Assembly (NCBI GenBank): GCA_045643785.1
Contig: JAZRFR010000068.1
Coordinates: 1-7,261, forward strand
DNA length: 7,261 bases
Reading direction: 5' to 3'
Origin: CAMEON01 sp045643785
GTDB lineage: Bacteria > Bacillota > Clostridia > Oscillospirales > CAG-272
Shown: positions 1-7,168 of the stretch, piece after piece
How positions within the stretch are numbered: the stretch's first letter is position 1
How the letters are laid out: the number at the start of each line of letters is the position of its first letter
Notes under the pieces: model-generated
What the model was told of the DNA's origin: nothing
Database searches by the model: none
Seen by the model: the letters and a program-made list of their open reading frames with translations, nothing else
Position numbers and translations under genes: made by a program

Positions 1-23
1 TACCCCCTCAAGAACTTTCGAAA
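1..23. repeat. Intergenic repeat, tail box copy 1 (truncated by window edge)
   Basis: Positions 2-19 read ACCCCCTCAAGAACTTTC. The same string with one extra T occurs at 7205-7223, and the core CCTCAARAACTT recurs at 6624-6635. In the other two copies the box directly follows a strong hairpin, so the hairpin of this copy should lie just left of the window. The box is followed by two TTCGAAA words at 17-23 and 30-36. No coding potential is seen here. Confidence 0.6.
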
Positions 24-74
24 CCATAATTCGAAAAAGAATCGGACAAGCATTGCTTGAAAATTTTTGGGATT

Positions 75-104
75 CTCAAACCCTTTTTATAAAAAGGGTT
101 TGAG
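75..104. repeat. Perfect 30-bp palindrome (15-bp arms, no spacer)
   Basis: Positions 75-89 (CTCAAACCCTTTTTA) are the exact reverse complement of 90-104. As RNA it would form a long hairpin with a small AU-rich loop. No U-run follows (the next bases are TCGCCGG), so it is not a canonical intrinsic terminator. It may act as a bidirectional terminator, an RNA stabiliser or part of an intergenic repeat. A TATAAA word (88-93) sits at the centre, but its best -35 candidate, TTGGGA at 67-72, leaves only 15 bp of spacing. Confidence 0.7.
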
Positions 105-142
105 TCGCCGGAGGCCGTTCTCGGTTTCCGCGTTTCTCTACC

Positions 143-167
143 TATAAAATCCACAAATCAAAAAGGA
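143..167 (+). promoter_or_regulatory. Possible -10 element and ribosome binding site of the permease gene
   Basis: TATAAAAT at 143-150 resembles a sigma-A -10 box, but no good -35 hexamer lies 16-19 bp upstream, so the promoter call is weak. AAAGGA at 162-167 is 7 bases before the ATG at 175 and is a credible ribosome binding site that fixes the permease start. Confidence 0.3.
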
Positions 168-174
168 ATCGATT

Positions 175-921
175 ATGTTTGCTATTTACAAAAAGGAGCT
201 TCGTTCCTTCTTCATCAACCCCATCGGGTACGTGTACACGGGGGCATTTCTGGGTCTGGCGGCGCTGATCTGCTGCTACACCACCATCATGTCCTCCAGC
301 TACAGCACGTCCTTGTATTTCACCATCATGATGTTCGCTATGGGCATTCTGATCCCCCTGCTCACCATGCGCCTGTTCGCCGAGGAGCGAAAGCTCCGCA
401 CCGAGCAGCTCCTTCTGACCGCCCCCGTCACCATCACGGGCATGGTCATGGGTAAGTTCTTGGCCGCGCTGACGGTGTTCGGCGGCTCTCTCCTGGCCTC
501 CTGCGTCAACTTCCTGCCCATTTACATGATCGCCGACGCCGAGCGTCAGGGTCAGTCCTTTGAGCATTACCACGTAGGCCCCGTAACGGGCGAGCTGATC
601 GGCAATCTGATCGGTCTTCTGCTCATCGGCGCCGCCTTCATCGCTCTGGGCACCTTCATTTCCGCCCTCACCGAAAACCAGCTGGCCGCGGCTGTCATCA
701 CCATTTCGGTCATCGTGCTGATGCTGGGCGTGGGTCTGCTCAACAACTTCATCGACGTGTACTGGATCCGCACCGTCCTGTCCTGGATCTCCATCTACTC
801 CCGCTTCGGCAATTTCCAGAACGGACTCTTTGACTTTGCCTCCATCCTCTACTACGCCTCCATCTGCTTCATCTTTGTGTTCCTGACCATCCGCGTCTAC
901 GAGAAGCGGAGATGGAACTGA
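175..921 (+). CDS. ABC-2/GldF-type transporter permease
   Basis: This 248-residue integral membrane protein is the channel subunit of an ABC transporter of the GldF branch of the ABC-2 superfamily. Seen in sequence: an N-terminal KKELRSFFINPIGYV segment (residues 6-20), typical of GldF-like permeases; about six hydrophobic segments, roughly 17-38, 47-68, 90-115, 143-165, 167-190 and 221-241; the cytoplasmic loop FAEERKLRTEQLLLTAPV (68-85), which in this family contacts the ATPase; SALTENQ at 163-169; and a basic C-terminus YEKRRWN. Length fits the family. The ATG follows AAAGGA by 7 bases, and the gene ends in a double stop TGATAA. The next gene starts 25 bases downstream, so it heads an operon with the GldG-like and DUF4340 genes. 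No ATPase is present in the window. The family is secure; the substrate is unknown, and gliding should not be inferred from the Gld name. Confidence 0.93.
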   Translation: MFAIYKKELRSFFINPIGYVYTGAFLGLAALICCYTTIMSSSYSTSLYFTIMMFAMGILIPLLTMRLFAEERKLRTEQLLLTAPVTITGMVMGKFLAALTVFGGSLLASCVNFLPIYMIADAERQGQSFEHYHVGPVTGELIGNLIGLLLIGAAFIALGTFISALTENQLAAAVITISVIVLMLGVGLLNNFIDVYWIRTVLSWISIYSRFGNFQNGLFDFASILYYASICFIFVFLTIRVYEKRRWN

Positions 922-946
922 TAAGCGGTAGAAAGGATCATTTCAC

Positions 947-2443
947 ATGGCACATACAGCCTCCAAGAAAGCCCTCCGACACGGTGGCGTGACGGTGGCG
1001 CTGACGGTGCTGGTGGTGATCATCGCGATTCTGCTGAACGCATCGGTCACGACGCTGGCCATGCGCTACGGCTGGTTTATCAACATGAACCCCACCGCGC
1101 TCTACCCCGTCACCGACACCTGCTACGACTACCTGGATACCTACGTCATCCCTGACGCCAAGGAGGACATCCGCATCATCTTCTGCGACGATGAAAAGAA
1201 CATCCGCGCGGACGGCACCCTGGCCTTCGTCCTCAACACCGCCGAGGAGCTGGCCGAGCGCTATCCCGATACCGTGACCATTGAATACCTCAACGTCTGG
1301 GAAAACCCCAAGATCGCCCGTGAGTACGGCGTGAAGGCCTCCACCTCGGTGGTGGTGGCATCCGGGGATGCCCACCGCGTTTGCACCCTGCGGGACTTCT
1401 TCCTGTTCCCCGCGAGCAACAGCGAACAGCCCGTGGCCTACACCGGCGAGAAGCGCTTTGCCGTCGCCATGAAGGCGGTGGTCTCTCCCGACGCCCCCGT
1501 GGCTTACTTCACCCTCAACCACGGCGAGGCCATGGAGGACTACGCCCTCATGTACGCCATCACCGACGCGGGCTACATGATCAACTACCTGGACGCCCTG
1601 AGCTTTGACATCCCCGAGGATTGCGGTCTCCTGGTCTCCTACAACCCCGCCCGTGACTTCACCGCCGTGGACGGCGTTTCGGGTGTCTCCGAAATCGACA
1701 AGCTGGACGCCTACCTTGCAAAGGGTGGCAAGTTCATGTGCTTCGTATCCGCCGACACCTTTGCCGCAGGCGGCTTCGAGCATATCGAGGGCTACCTGGC
1801 CGAGTGGGGCGTGACCTTCGCCCACGACACCGGCGCCGAGGGCGTGGAGGAATGCTTCGCCATTCGGGATACCGCCCACTCCCTGACCACCGACGGGTAC
1901 ACCCTCGTGGGTCGCATTCCCTCCGACGGACAGGGAAGCGAGATCATGGCGGATCTGAACGGTACCCTCCGCGCATCCAACGCCACGGTCATTACCGTAG
2001 CCGAGGGCTTCACCCCCTCGAACGGCGACTTTGTTCGCGGCAGCCGCACCCTGACTCCCCTGCTCCGCACCTACGCGGGCGCTGAGGCCTGGGCAGGCGG
2101 CCGTCCCGTGGATCGCACATCCGAGGGCTACAACCTCGTGACCCTCACCAAGGATTCGTCCACGGGCGGGTTCGTGCTGGCCTGCTCCTCCACCGAGTTC
2201 GCCACCGAAGCCACCCTCCAGTCGGGCGTCTACGACAACGGCCCCTTCCTGCTCACCGCCATGGAGGCTATGGGCAAGGGAGAGATCCCCATTGAATTGA
2301 AGTCCCAGCCCTTTGCGGATGAGACCATCCACATTCTGACCACCGCACAGGCCAGATATATCACCATTGCCCTGGTCGGCGTACCCGTCCTCGTGGTACT
2401 GATCGTAGGGCTCATCGTACTCGTCAGGAGGAAATTCGCATGA
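947..2443 (+). CDS. GldG-like ABC transporter auxiliary protein, first paralogue
   Basis: This 498-residue protein resembles the GldG / ABC-type uncharacterised transport system family. It has a basic N-terminus (K7, K8, R11), a membrane helix at about 14-36, a large extracytoplasmic region, and a C-terminal helix at about 471-493 ending in RRKFA. By the positive-inside rule both ends are cytoplasmic and the central domain is outside. Family-like motifs are YFTLNHGE (187-194, the counterpart of the usual GHGE motif), LLVSYNP followed by EIDKLDAYLAKGG (249-261), and STEFA (415-419). AAAGGA at 932-937 lies 9 bases before the ATG. The stop overlaps the start of the next, paralogous gene (ATGA, 2440-2443), so the two are likely co-translated. 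Its role is probably structural or substrate-handling in the permease complex; no catalytic residues were recognised. Confidence 0.88.
   Translation: MAHTASKKALRHGGVTVALTVLVVIIAILLNASVTTLAMRYGWFINMNPTALYPVTDTCYDYLDTYVIPDAKEDIRIIFCDDEKNIRADGTLAFVLNTAEELAERYPDTVTIEYLNVWENPKIAREYGVKASTSVVVASGDAHRVCTLRDFFLFPASNSEQPVAYTGEKRFAVAMKAVVSPDAPVAYFTLNHGEAMEDYALMYAITDAGYMINYLDALSFDIPEDCGLLVSYNPARDFTAVDGVSGVSEIDKLDAYLAKGGKFMCFVSADTFAAGGFEHIEGYLAEWGVTFAHDTGAEGVEECFAIRDTAHSLTTDGYTLVGRIPSDGQGSEIMADLNGTLRASNATVITVAEGFTPSNGDFVRGSRTLTPLLRTYAGAEAWAGGRPVDRTSEGYNLVTLTKDSSTGGFVLACSSTEFATEATLQSGVYDNGPFLLTAMEAMGKGEIPIELKSQPFADETIHILTTAQARYITIALVGVPVLVVLIVGLIVLVRRKFA
2426..2442 (+). promoter_or_regulatory. Ribosome binding site inside the first GldG-like gene
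   Basis: AGGAGG at 2426-2431 lies 8 bases before the ATG at 2440. It sits within the last codons of the upstream gene (the RRK coding region) and sets the start of the second GldG-like protein. With the ATGA overlap it suggests translational coupling, giving similar amounts of both paralogues. A second in-frame ATG at 2458 lacks a comparable site at the right distance. Confidence 0.8.
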
Positions 2444-4140
2444 ATCAAGAATCGAATATGCCTCGCAAGGGTACCCGCCGTGTCATCAATGCGGCCATCA
2501 CCGTCTCGGTCATTGCCGCCGTGCTGGTGTTCAATATCCTGTTCTCCTTCGTGGCCGACCGCTTCATGTGGCAGGTGGACGAGACCGTGACCCGCTATAC
2601 CACCCGTGAGGGCGTGTCCATGTACACCGCCACCGAGGAATTTCTGGACGTGGTCCGCGACTACGCCATCCCCATGGTGGAGAAAATGAATACCGAGCGC
2701 GCCGCCCGTGGGGAAGACCCCATCACCATCAACGTCAAGTTCTGCACCGAGCGGGATAAGGTCTACGAGGCCGACAAGCTGCGTATGATCCAGTATACCG
2801 CCCTGGCCCTGCAGAAGGAATTCCCCGATGCCGTCAAGGTGGAGTACCTGAACATTGAAAAGAACCCCTCCCAGGTGCAGAAGTACAAGGCAACCTCCTC
2901 CACGAGCATCTACGCCCATCAGATCATTTTCGAGTTCGGCACCGAGTTCCGCGTTTGCTCCTACGATTACTTCTTCCTGAAGAACGACACCTCCTCCTCG
3001 GAGCATTGGGCCTACAACGGCGAGCAGAAGATCGCCTCTCTGCTCCTGGCGCTGACCCGCGCCGAGTCCCCCATCGCCGCCTTCATCACCAATCACGGCG
3101 AGCAGAACGAGAACTGCAAGTCCTTCCGTAACCTCGTGGAGCGTGCGGGCTTTGACGTCATGGATATCGACCTCGCGAAGGACGAGATCCCCGAGAATTG
3201 CCGTCTGCTCATTTGCTACGATCCCCAGACCGATTTCCTGGGACTGGGCAATTCCGCCTTCACGGAAGGGGATGAGAGCGAGATCGACAAGCTGGACAAA
3301 TTCCTGGATAAGGCCTACTCCTTTATGCTCTTCGTGGACAAGGATACCCCCGAGCTTCCCGTCCTGGAGGAGTACATGGAGGAATGGGGCGTGACGGTTG
3401 CCCGCGCCGAGAACGCCGAGGGCGATCTGGATACCCTGGTCATCCGCGACCAGACCATGAAGCTGGATAAGGACGGCTACATTCCCATGGCCGAGTACGT
3501 GACCACGGGCGGCGGCGCCTCCATCACCTCGGATATGCGGAACGTATCCTACCCCGCCAAGGTGGTGTTCCCCAACTCCACTGCGGTGGTCATGTCGGAA
3601 TCCTACCGTACCACCCACGTGGTGCCCGACGACACCAACGAGGTCACCGAGCCCTACACCTACGGCTCCTACTACCGCAACGGCGTCAGCCGCTATTTCC
3701 ACGACGTGTTCAAGACGGGGCCTTCCGCCTCTGCCGAGGCCTTCGGTAAGCAGTACCAGGTGGCCACCCAGCAGGCACGCTTCAACCTGATGACCATTTC
3801 CATCGAGTCCCGCAGTGTCAAGGAGACCAACTACCTGTCCACCCAGGAGCCCTCCTACGTGGCGGTGTTCGGCTCTACCGAGTTCGCCTCCGACACCATT
3901 CTGGATTCCGCCGCCTACGGCAACGCCGACGTGCTGACCGCCACCCTGCGCCACATGGGCCGCGAGGTCATGCCCGCCGATCTGGAATTCAAGGCCTTCA
4001 AGATTTACACGGTGGATACCGACGCCTATATCCCCTCTGCGGGTGAGACGGTGGGCACCACGATCGTTTTGACCCTCTTGCCCATCGCCGCATGCGCCAT
4101 CGTGGGCATCTGCATCAACGTCAAGAGAAAGTACCGCTGA
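2440..4140 (+). CDS. GldG-like ABC transporter auxiliary protein, second paralogue
   Basis: This 566-residue protein is a diverged paralogue of the preceding gene product. The architecture is the same: basic N-terminus (R9, K10, R13, R14), a helix at about 15-38, a large outer domain, a C-terminal helix at about 540-560 and a basic end KRKYR. Collinear shared motifs include PDAVKVEYLNIEKNP (PDTVTIEYLNVWENP in the first copy), FRVC near a DYFFL segment, ITNHGE (216-221), SEIDKLDKFL (280-289), EEWGVTVA, and STEFA (479-483). It is about 68 residues longer, partly from a longer N-terminal part (the RAARGEDPI region) and an insertion around residues 380-425. The GG after the EIDKLD helix in the first copy is AY here. 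It is followed after 12 bases by the DUF4340 gene and ends with a double stop TGATAA. Function is inferred from context only; a heteromeric pair is plausible. Confidence 0.87.
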   Translation: MNQESNMPRKGTRRVINAAITVSVIAAVLVFNILFSFVADRFMWQVDETVTRYTTREGVSMYTATEEFLDVVRDYAIPMVEKMNTERAARGEDPITINVKFCTERDKVYEADKLRMIQYTALALQKEFPDAVKVEYLNIEKNPSQVQKYKATSSTSIYAHQIIFEFGTEFRVCSYDYFFLKNDTSSSEHWAYNGEQKIASLLLALTRAESPIAAFITNHGEQNENCKSFRNLVERAGFDVMDIDLAKDEIPENCRLLICYDPQTDFLGLGNSAFTEGDESEIDKLDKFLDKAYSFMLFVDKDTPELPVLEEYMEEWGVTVARAENAEGDLDTLVIRDQTMKLDKDGYIPMAEYVTTGGGASITSDMRNVSYPAKVVFPNSTAVVMSESYRTTHVVPDDTNEVTEPYTYGSYYRNGVSRYFHDVFKTGPSASAEAFGKQYQVATQQARFNLMTISIESRSVKETNYLSTQEPSYVAVFGSTEFASDTILDSAAYGNADVLTATLRHMGREVMPADLEFKAFKIYTVDTDAYIPSAGETVGTTIVLTLLPIAACAIVGICINVKRKYR

Positions 4141-4152
4141 TAAGGAGTAACC

Positions 4153-6549
4153 ATGCAGGAAATACAACTGATATTCAATCCGGGCAAGGGAAGCGTTCCC
4201 CTGTCCCGCATCACGGCCGTGGTGGGGGATCGGGTGGGAGCTATGCCCAAGCCCACCCGCAAGGGCTATATCTTTGATGGCTGGTATCTTTGCCCGAACG
4301 GAGATCCCCATAGCCCCGACGCCCTGCGCATCACCGCCGAGACGACCCTGGATGCGGCTCTTTTGGGAGGAACGCTGACGGATCTGACCCTGGTGGCGCG
4401 CTGGAACAAGCCCGCGACCAAGGGGGCGTCTTCTTCCAAGAAATCCTCCTTTGCCACCCAGAAGCGCGCCGTCGTGGCGCTGGTGATCCTGTCCATTCTG
4501 TTGGCCGCCGCCTTTGGCATCGTGTCGATCATCGTGGACATCTATGAGTACACGGATCTGGACGGCGTGGAGTACACCATCAAGAAAAAGAAGGGCGAGT
4601 ACGGCCTGTACAAGGACGGCGTGATCTGCGACGTGGACAAGGACGGCTACTACCTGACCGAGCTGGGCACCCAGCTGGAGATCAACCCCGAAACCGGCGA
4701 GTATGAAATTTACGCCGTCGTGGACACCGAGGGCACCGAGGTAGTGGGCGTACAGCAGCGCGTGCTGATGTTCAAGCAGCTCACCTACGACCAGTCCTCC
4801 ACGAGAGACATGTCCCGCGTCATCAAGGAGATCGAGATCCACAACCAGAACGGGGCCTTCACCCTCACCCGCGGCGAGACCAACCGCTTTGAGGTGAAGG
4901 GTCATCCCACCGCAATCCTGGTGGACGAGCTGTTCGCCAAGCTGGCCAACGGCTGCGGCTACACCATCTCCATGCAGAGACTGGAAAATCCCGTCCGTCT
5001 GGAGGACGGCTCCATCGACTACTCCGAGTACGGTCTGGCTCCCGAAACCAGAACCAAGCTGGACGAGGAAGGGAAGGAAGTCCTGGACGACAAGGGTAAT
5101 CCCGTCACCTACGACTACGAGCCCACCTGGTATACCGTCACCACCATGACGGGAGAGACCTATAGGGTCACGCTGGGTGACGCCACGGTATCGGGCGCCG
5201 GTTACTACGCCCGCTACGAGGGTCGGGATACCGTCTACATTCTGGCGTCTGCCCACATGGACGAGGCGGTTCTGCAGCCCATCGAGGCGCTGATCACCCC
5301 CATGATGGTGTATCCCATGTCCCTGAACACCTACTTCCAGGTATCCAATTTCACCTATCGGACGGATATCGACCACGACGCCATCTACAAAGAGATGGTG
5401 CTGAAGCTGGTCGGTTTGGATATGGATACTCTGGAGCCCGACGAGAACGGGGAATACCCTGCTGACGTCAAGGAGAAGCTGGAAGCTGCGTCCAAGCAGA
5501 TCGAGGCTATGGACGAAAAGGAATTCGCCGAGCTGTACGATCCCCTCTTTGAGAAGCATTCCAGACTGGTCACCGCCTTCTCCTTCATTGATATGGATAT
5601 CCGTCAGAACACCCTCTACTCGTCTCTGCCCTACCAGATGTCCTCCCACTACATGGCGGGATATCTCCCCAACTCCGACAACATCGGCAACGAGGTACTG
5701 CAGAAGCTGTACAGCATGACCTTCGACCGTGTGGAGGTGCTGAGCCCCGACGACGACGAGCTGGCGGCCTATGGCCTTGACGAGCCTGCCCACGATATTT
5801 CCTTCGGCTACAAGGATGCTCAGGGGCAGAAGTGGAGCAACCATTTCATCGTCAGCGAAAAGACCGAGGACGGAAAATACTACGCCTACTCCGAGATCTA
5901 CGACATGATCCTGTGCGTTTCCGAGAGCCAGATGACCTATCTGGAATGGGAGGAGATTGAGTGGTACGAGCGGGAGTACTTCCTGTTCAACATCGCTCAC
6001 GTGCAGCAGATCAAGCTGGAGGGCGCAGGGATCAAGACCCCCATCGACTTCACGCTGGATAACTCCAAGTCGGATCAGTCCGAGGGCATGAATTCGGATA
6101 AGCTGGAGATCTACGCCAACGGTCAGCTTATGGATTACACCCTGACCGTGACCAAGCCTTCGGGCTCTCAGACCACCGAGACCTCCACCTACAACTTCAA
6201 GCGCTTCTTCCAGGCGCTCCTGACGGCTTCCATGGAGGGCAACGCCGAGCTTTCCGAGGAAGAAATGAAGGCCTTCCGCGAGACCCCCGACGAGGATTGC
6301 TACCTGAAGATCACCATTCACGCCGCCGACGGCAAGGGTGAGACCGCCGATCTGGTCTACCGCTTCTACCGCTACACCGAGCGCAAGGCTTACTTCACCG
6401 TGGAAGTGCTGAACGGTGCCGTGGATTCCAACACCCCCGAAAAGGGGCAGGGAACCTTCTACGTGCTCAGCTCCTTCTGCGACAAGCTGGTGGCCGACGC
6501 CTACCGCTTCATGGAAGGCACCGAGATCGTGGTGAACTCCAAGAACTAA
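4153..6549 (+). CDS. Membrane-anchored DUF4340-type protein with N-terminal InlB B-repeat domain
   Basis: This 798-residue protein has no signal peptide. Residues 3-84 match an InlB B-repeat (Listeria-Bacteroides repeat, Flg_new type): IFNPGKGSV at 7-15, PKPTRKGYIFDGWY at 32-45, and closing LTLVARW at 78-84. A lysine/serine linker (about 85-105) leads to one membrane helix at about 106-128. The rest looks extracytoplasmic and contains two DUF4340-like stretches: about 215-385 (VIKEIEIHNQNGAFTL, YGLAPE at 293-298, YYARY at 351-355) and about 517-665 (FDRVEVL, YGLDEP at 540-545, KYYAYSE at 575-581). AAGGAG at 4142-4147, 5 bases before the ATG, supports this start. DUF4340 genes often accompany GldF/GldG genes, so it is probably an accessory of the same complex. 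The N-terminal repeat should be cytoplasmic, which is unusual. The molecular function is unknown. Confidence 0.85.
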   Translation: MQEIQLIFNPGKGSVPLSRITAVVGDRVGAMPKPTRKGYIFDGWYLCPNGDPHSPDALRITAETTLDAALLGGTLTDLTLVARWNKPATKGASSSKKSSFATQKRAVVALVILSILLAAAFGIVSIIVDIYEYTDLDGVEYTIKKKKGEYGLYKDGVICDVDKDGYYLTELGTQLEINPETGEYEIYAVVDTEGTEVVGVQQRVLMFKQLTYDQSSTRDMSRVIKEIEIHNQNGAFTLTRGETNRFEVKGHPTAILVDELFAKLANGCGYTISMQRLENPVRLEDGSIDYSEYGLAPETRTKLDEEGKEVLDDKGNPVTYDYEPTWYTVTTMTGETYRVTLGDATVSGAGYYARYEGRDTVYILASAHMDEAVLQPIEALITPMMVYPMSLNTYFQVSNFTYRTDIDHDAIYKEMVLKLVGLDMDTLEPDENGEYPADVKEKLEAASKQIEAMDEKEFAELYDPLFEKHSRLVTAFSFIDMDIRQNTLYSSLPYQMSSHYMAGYLPNSDNIGNEVLQKLYSMTFDRVEVLSPDDDELAAYGLDEPAHDISFGYKDAQGQKWSNHFIVSEKTEDGKYYAYSEIYDMILCVSESQMTYLEWEEIEWYEREYFLFNIAHVQQIKLEGAGIKTPIDFTLDNSKSDQSEGMNSDKLEIYANGQLMDYTLTVTKPSGSQTTETSTYNFKRFFQALLTASMEGNAELSEEEMKAFRETPDEDCYLKITIHAADGKGETADLVYRFYRYTERKAYFTVEVLNGAVDSNTPEKGQGTFYVLSSFCDKLVADAYRFMEGTEIVVNSKN

Positions 6550-6550
6550 T

Positions 6551-6587
6551 CGGGGCTCTGCCAAGGGGCTTTGCCCCTTGGATCCCC
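6551..6587. repeat. Intergenic hairpin A after the DUF4340 gene
   Basis: CCAAGGGGC at 6561-6569 and GCCCCTTGG at 6573-6581 are perfect 9-bp arms around a TTT loop. An outer GGGG (6552-6555) can pair with CCCC (6584-6587), extending the structure. It begins 12 bases after the TAA stop of the operon. No U-run follows directly, so termination is possible but not of the canonical intrinsic type. Confidence 0.65.
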
Positions 6588-6588
6588 A

Positions 6589-6620
6589 CCAAAGGGACTT
6601 TTTGAAAAAAGTCCCTTTGG
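6589..6620. terminator. Intergenic hairpin B, candidate terminator of the operon
   Basis: Positions 6589-6603 and 6606-6620 form perfect 15-bp arms (CCAAAGGGACTTTTT and its reverse complement) around GA, folding in RNA as a 14-bp stem with a UGAA loop. It is the strongest structure downstream of the operon. No T-run follows it (next bases AAACCTC), so it is either a non-canonical terminator, a 3'-end protecting hairpin, or simply the core of a mobile intergenic repeat. It is symmetric and could work on both strands. Confidence 0.4.
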
Positions 6621-6635
6621 AAACCTCAAAAACTT
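6589..6635. repeat. Intergenic repeat copy 2: hairpin plus tail box
   Basis: Hairpin B is followed after three bases by the tail box CCTCAAAAACTT (6624-6635), one base different from the core at 6-17. Within the tail, TCAAAAA (6626-6632) is complementary to TTTTTGA (6599-6605) at the tip of the left hairpin arm. The hairpin-then-tail order is shared with the copy at 7169-7223. The remaining sequence up to the deformylase start (6636-6694) is AT-rich; it contains a weak 6-bp inverted repeat (6638-6643 with 6651-6656) and no clear promoter. Confidence 0.6.
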
Positions 6636-6694
6636 GAACAAGAGTTTTATTCTTGTGACAAATCTTTTTGCTTTGACGAAAGGATCATACGACT

Positions 6695-7156
6695 ATGGCA
6701 AAACTTCAAATTCGCAAGGTGGGTGACGACGTCCTCCGCAAGGTCTGCCGCCCCGTGGACACCATTACTCCCCGTGTACTGACCCTGCTGGACGACATGC
6801 TTGAGACCATGCGCGCCGCAAACGGCGTGGGTCTGGCCGCGCCTCAGGTGGGCATTCTCCGCCGCATCGTGGTGGTGGAGGTTGAGCCCGGCGAGGTCTA
6901 CGAGCTGATCAACCCCAAGATCATCGCCTACTCCGGCGAGCAGGACGGCCAGGAGGGCTGTCTCTCTGTCCCCGGCCAGTGGGGCATGGTCAAGCGCCCC
7001 ATGAACGTTACCGTCCGCGCCCTCAACCGCAAGGGCGAGACCGTGGAGATCACCGGCCACGAGCTGCTGGCCCGCTGCTTCTGCCACGAGCTGGATCACC
7101 TGGACGGTACCCTCTATACCGACAAGGCCTACTCCATGGATGAGGATGACGAGTAA
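6695..7156 (+). CDS. def: Peptide deformylase
   Basis: This 153-residue cytoplasmic metalloenzyme removes the formyl group from the N-terminal formyl-methionine of new proteins. All three family motifs are intact: GVGLAAPQVG at 44-53 (catalytic Gln51), EGCLS at 87-91 (metal ligand Cys89), and HELDH at 131-135 (ligands His131 and His135, catalytic Glu132) followed by LDG. Length is normal for a short bacterial enzyme, and the C-terminus is acidic (MDEDDE). AAAGGA at 6679-6684 is 10 bases before the ATG. It is separated from the transporter operon by 145 bases with strong hairpins, so it is probably a separate transcription unit and functionally unrelated. In many Clostridia def is followed by fmt; the reading frame starting at 7239 does not begin like fmt. 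Confidence 0.97.
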   Translation: MAKLQIRKVGDDVLRKVCRPVDTITPRVLTLLDDMLETMRAANGVGLAAPQVGILRRIVVVEVEPGEVYELINPKIIAYSGEQDGQEGCLSVPGQWGMVKRPMNVTVRALNRKGETVEITGHELLARCFCHELDHLDGTLYTDKAYSMDEDDE

Positions 7157-7168
7157 GAACGGAGAACG

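Larger units (their letters stand above)
1..174. other. Non-coding leader upstream of the permease operon
   Basis: This AT-rich stretch has no convincing gene. It holds the tail box at 2-19, a small near-palindrome CAAGCA-T-TGCTTG at 47-59 followed by a T5 run at 64-68, a perfect palindrome at 75-104, a TATAAAAT word at 143-150, and the ribosome binding site of the permease at 162-167. If an ATPase gene precedes the operon, as is usual for this transporter type, it ends left of the window and is separated from the permease by this repeat-rich gap. Confidence 0.6.

Noticed and set aside
47..68. CAAGCATTGCTTG inverted repeat followed by TTTTT, resembling a terminator
   Set aside because: The arms are only 6 bp with a 1-base centre, so the folded stem would be about 4-5 bp and unstable; AAAA separates it from the T-run.
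938..2332. A 464-codon minus-strand open frame opposite the first GldG-like gene
   Set aside because: Same register and cause as the longer antisense frame; the sense protein has clear family motifs and a good ribosome binding site.
175..6549. Gliding motility machinery, suggested by GldF/GldG similarity
   Set aside because: None of the other gliding or type IX secretion genes is present, and GldF/GldG-like proteins are widespread in non-gliding bacteria including Clostridia.
2230..6564. A 1444-codon open frame on the minus strand across the second GldG-like gene and the DUF4340 gene
   Set aside because: Its codons are in register with the sense codons, so its stops could come only from sense TTA, CTA and TCA, which these genes avoid. 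The translation is Gly/His/Val-rich with no recognisable domain. It is a codon-bias shadow.
6634..6663. Promoter-like TTGAAC and ACAAAT pair before def
   Set aside because: The -10 match is poor and the spacing is 18 bp; no extended -10 supports it. The def promoter cannot be placed confidently.
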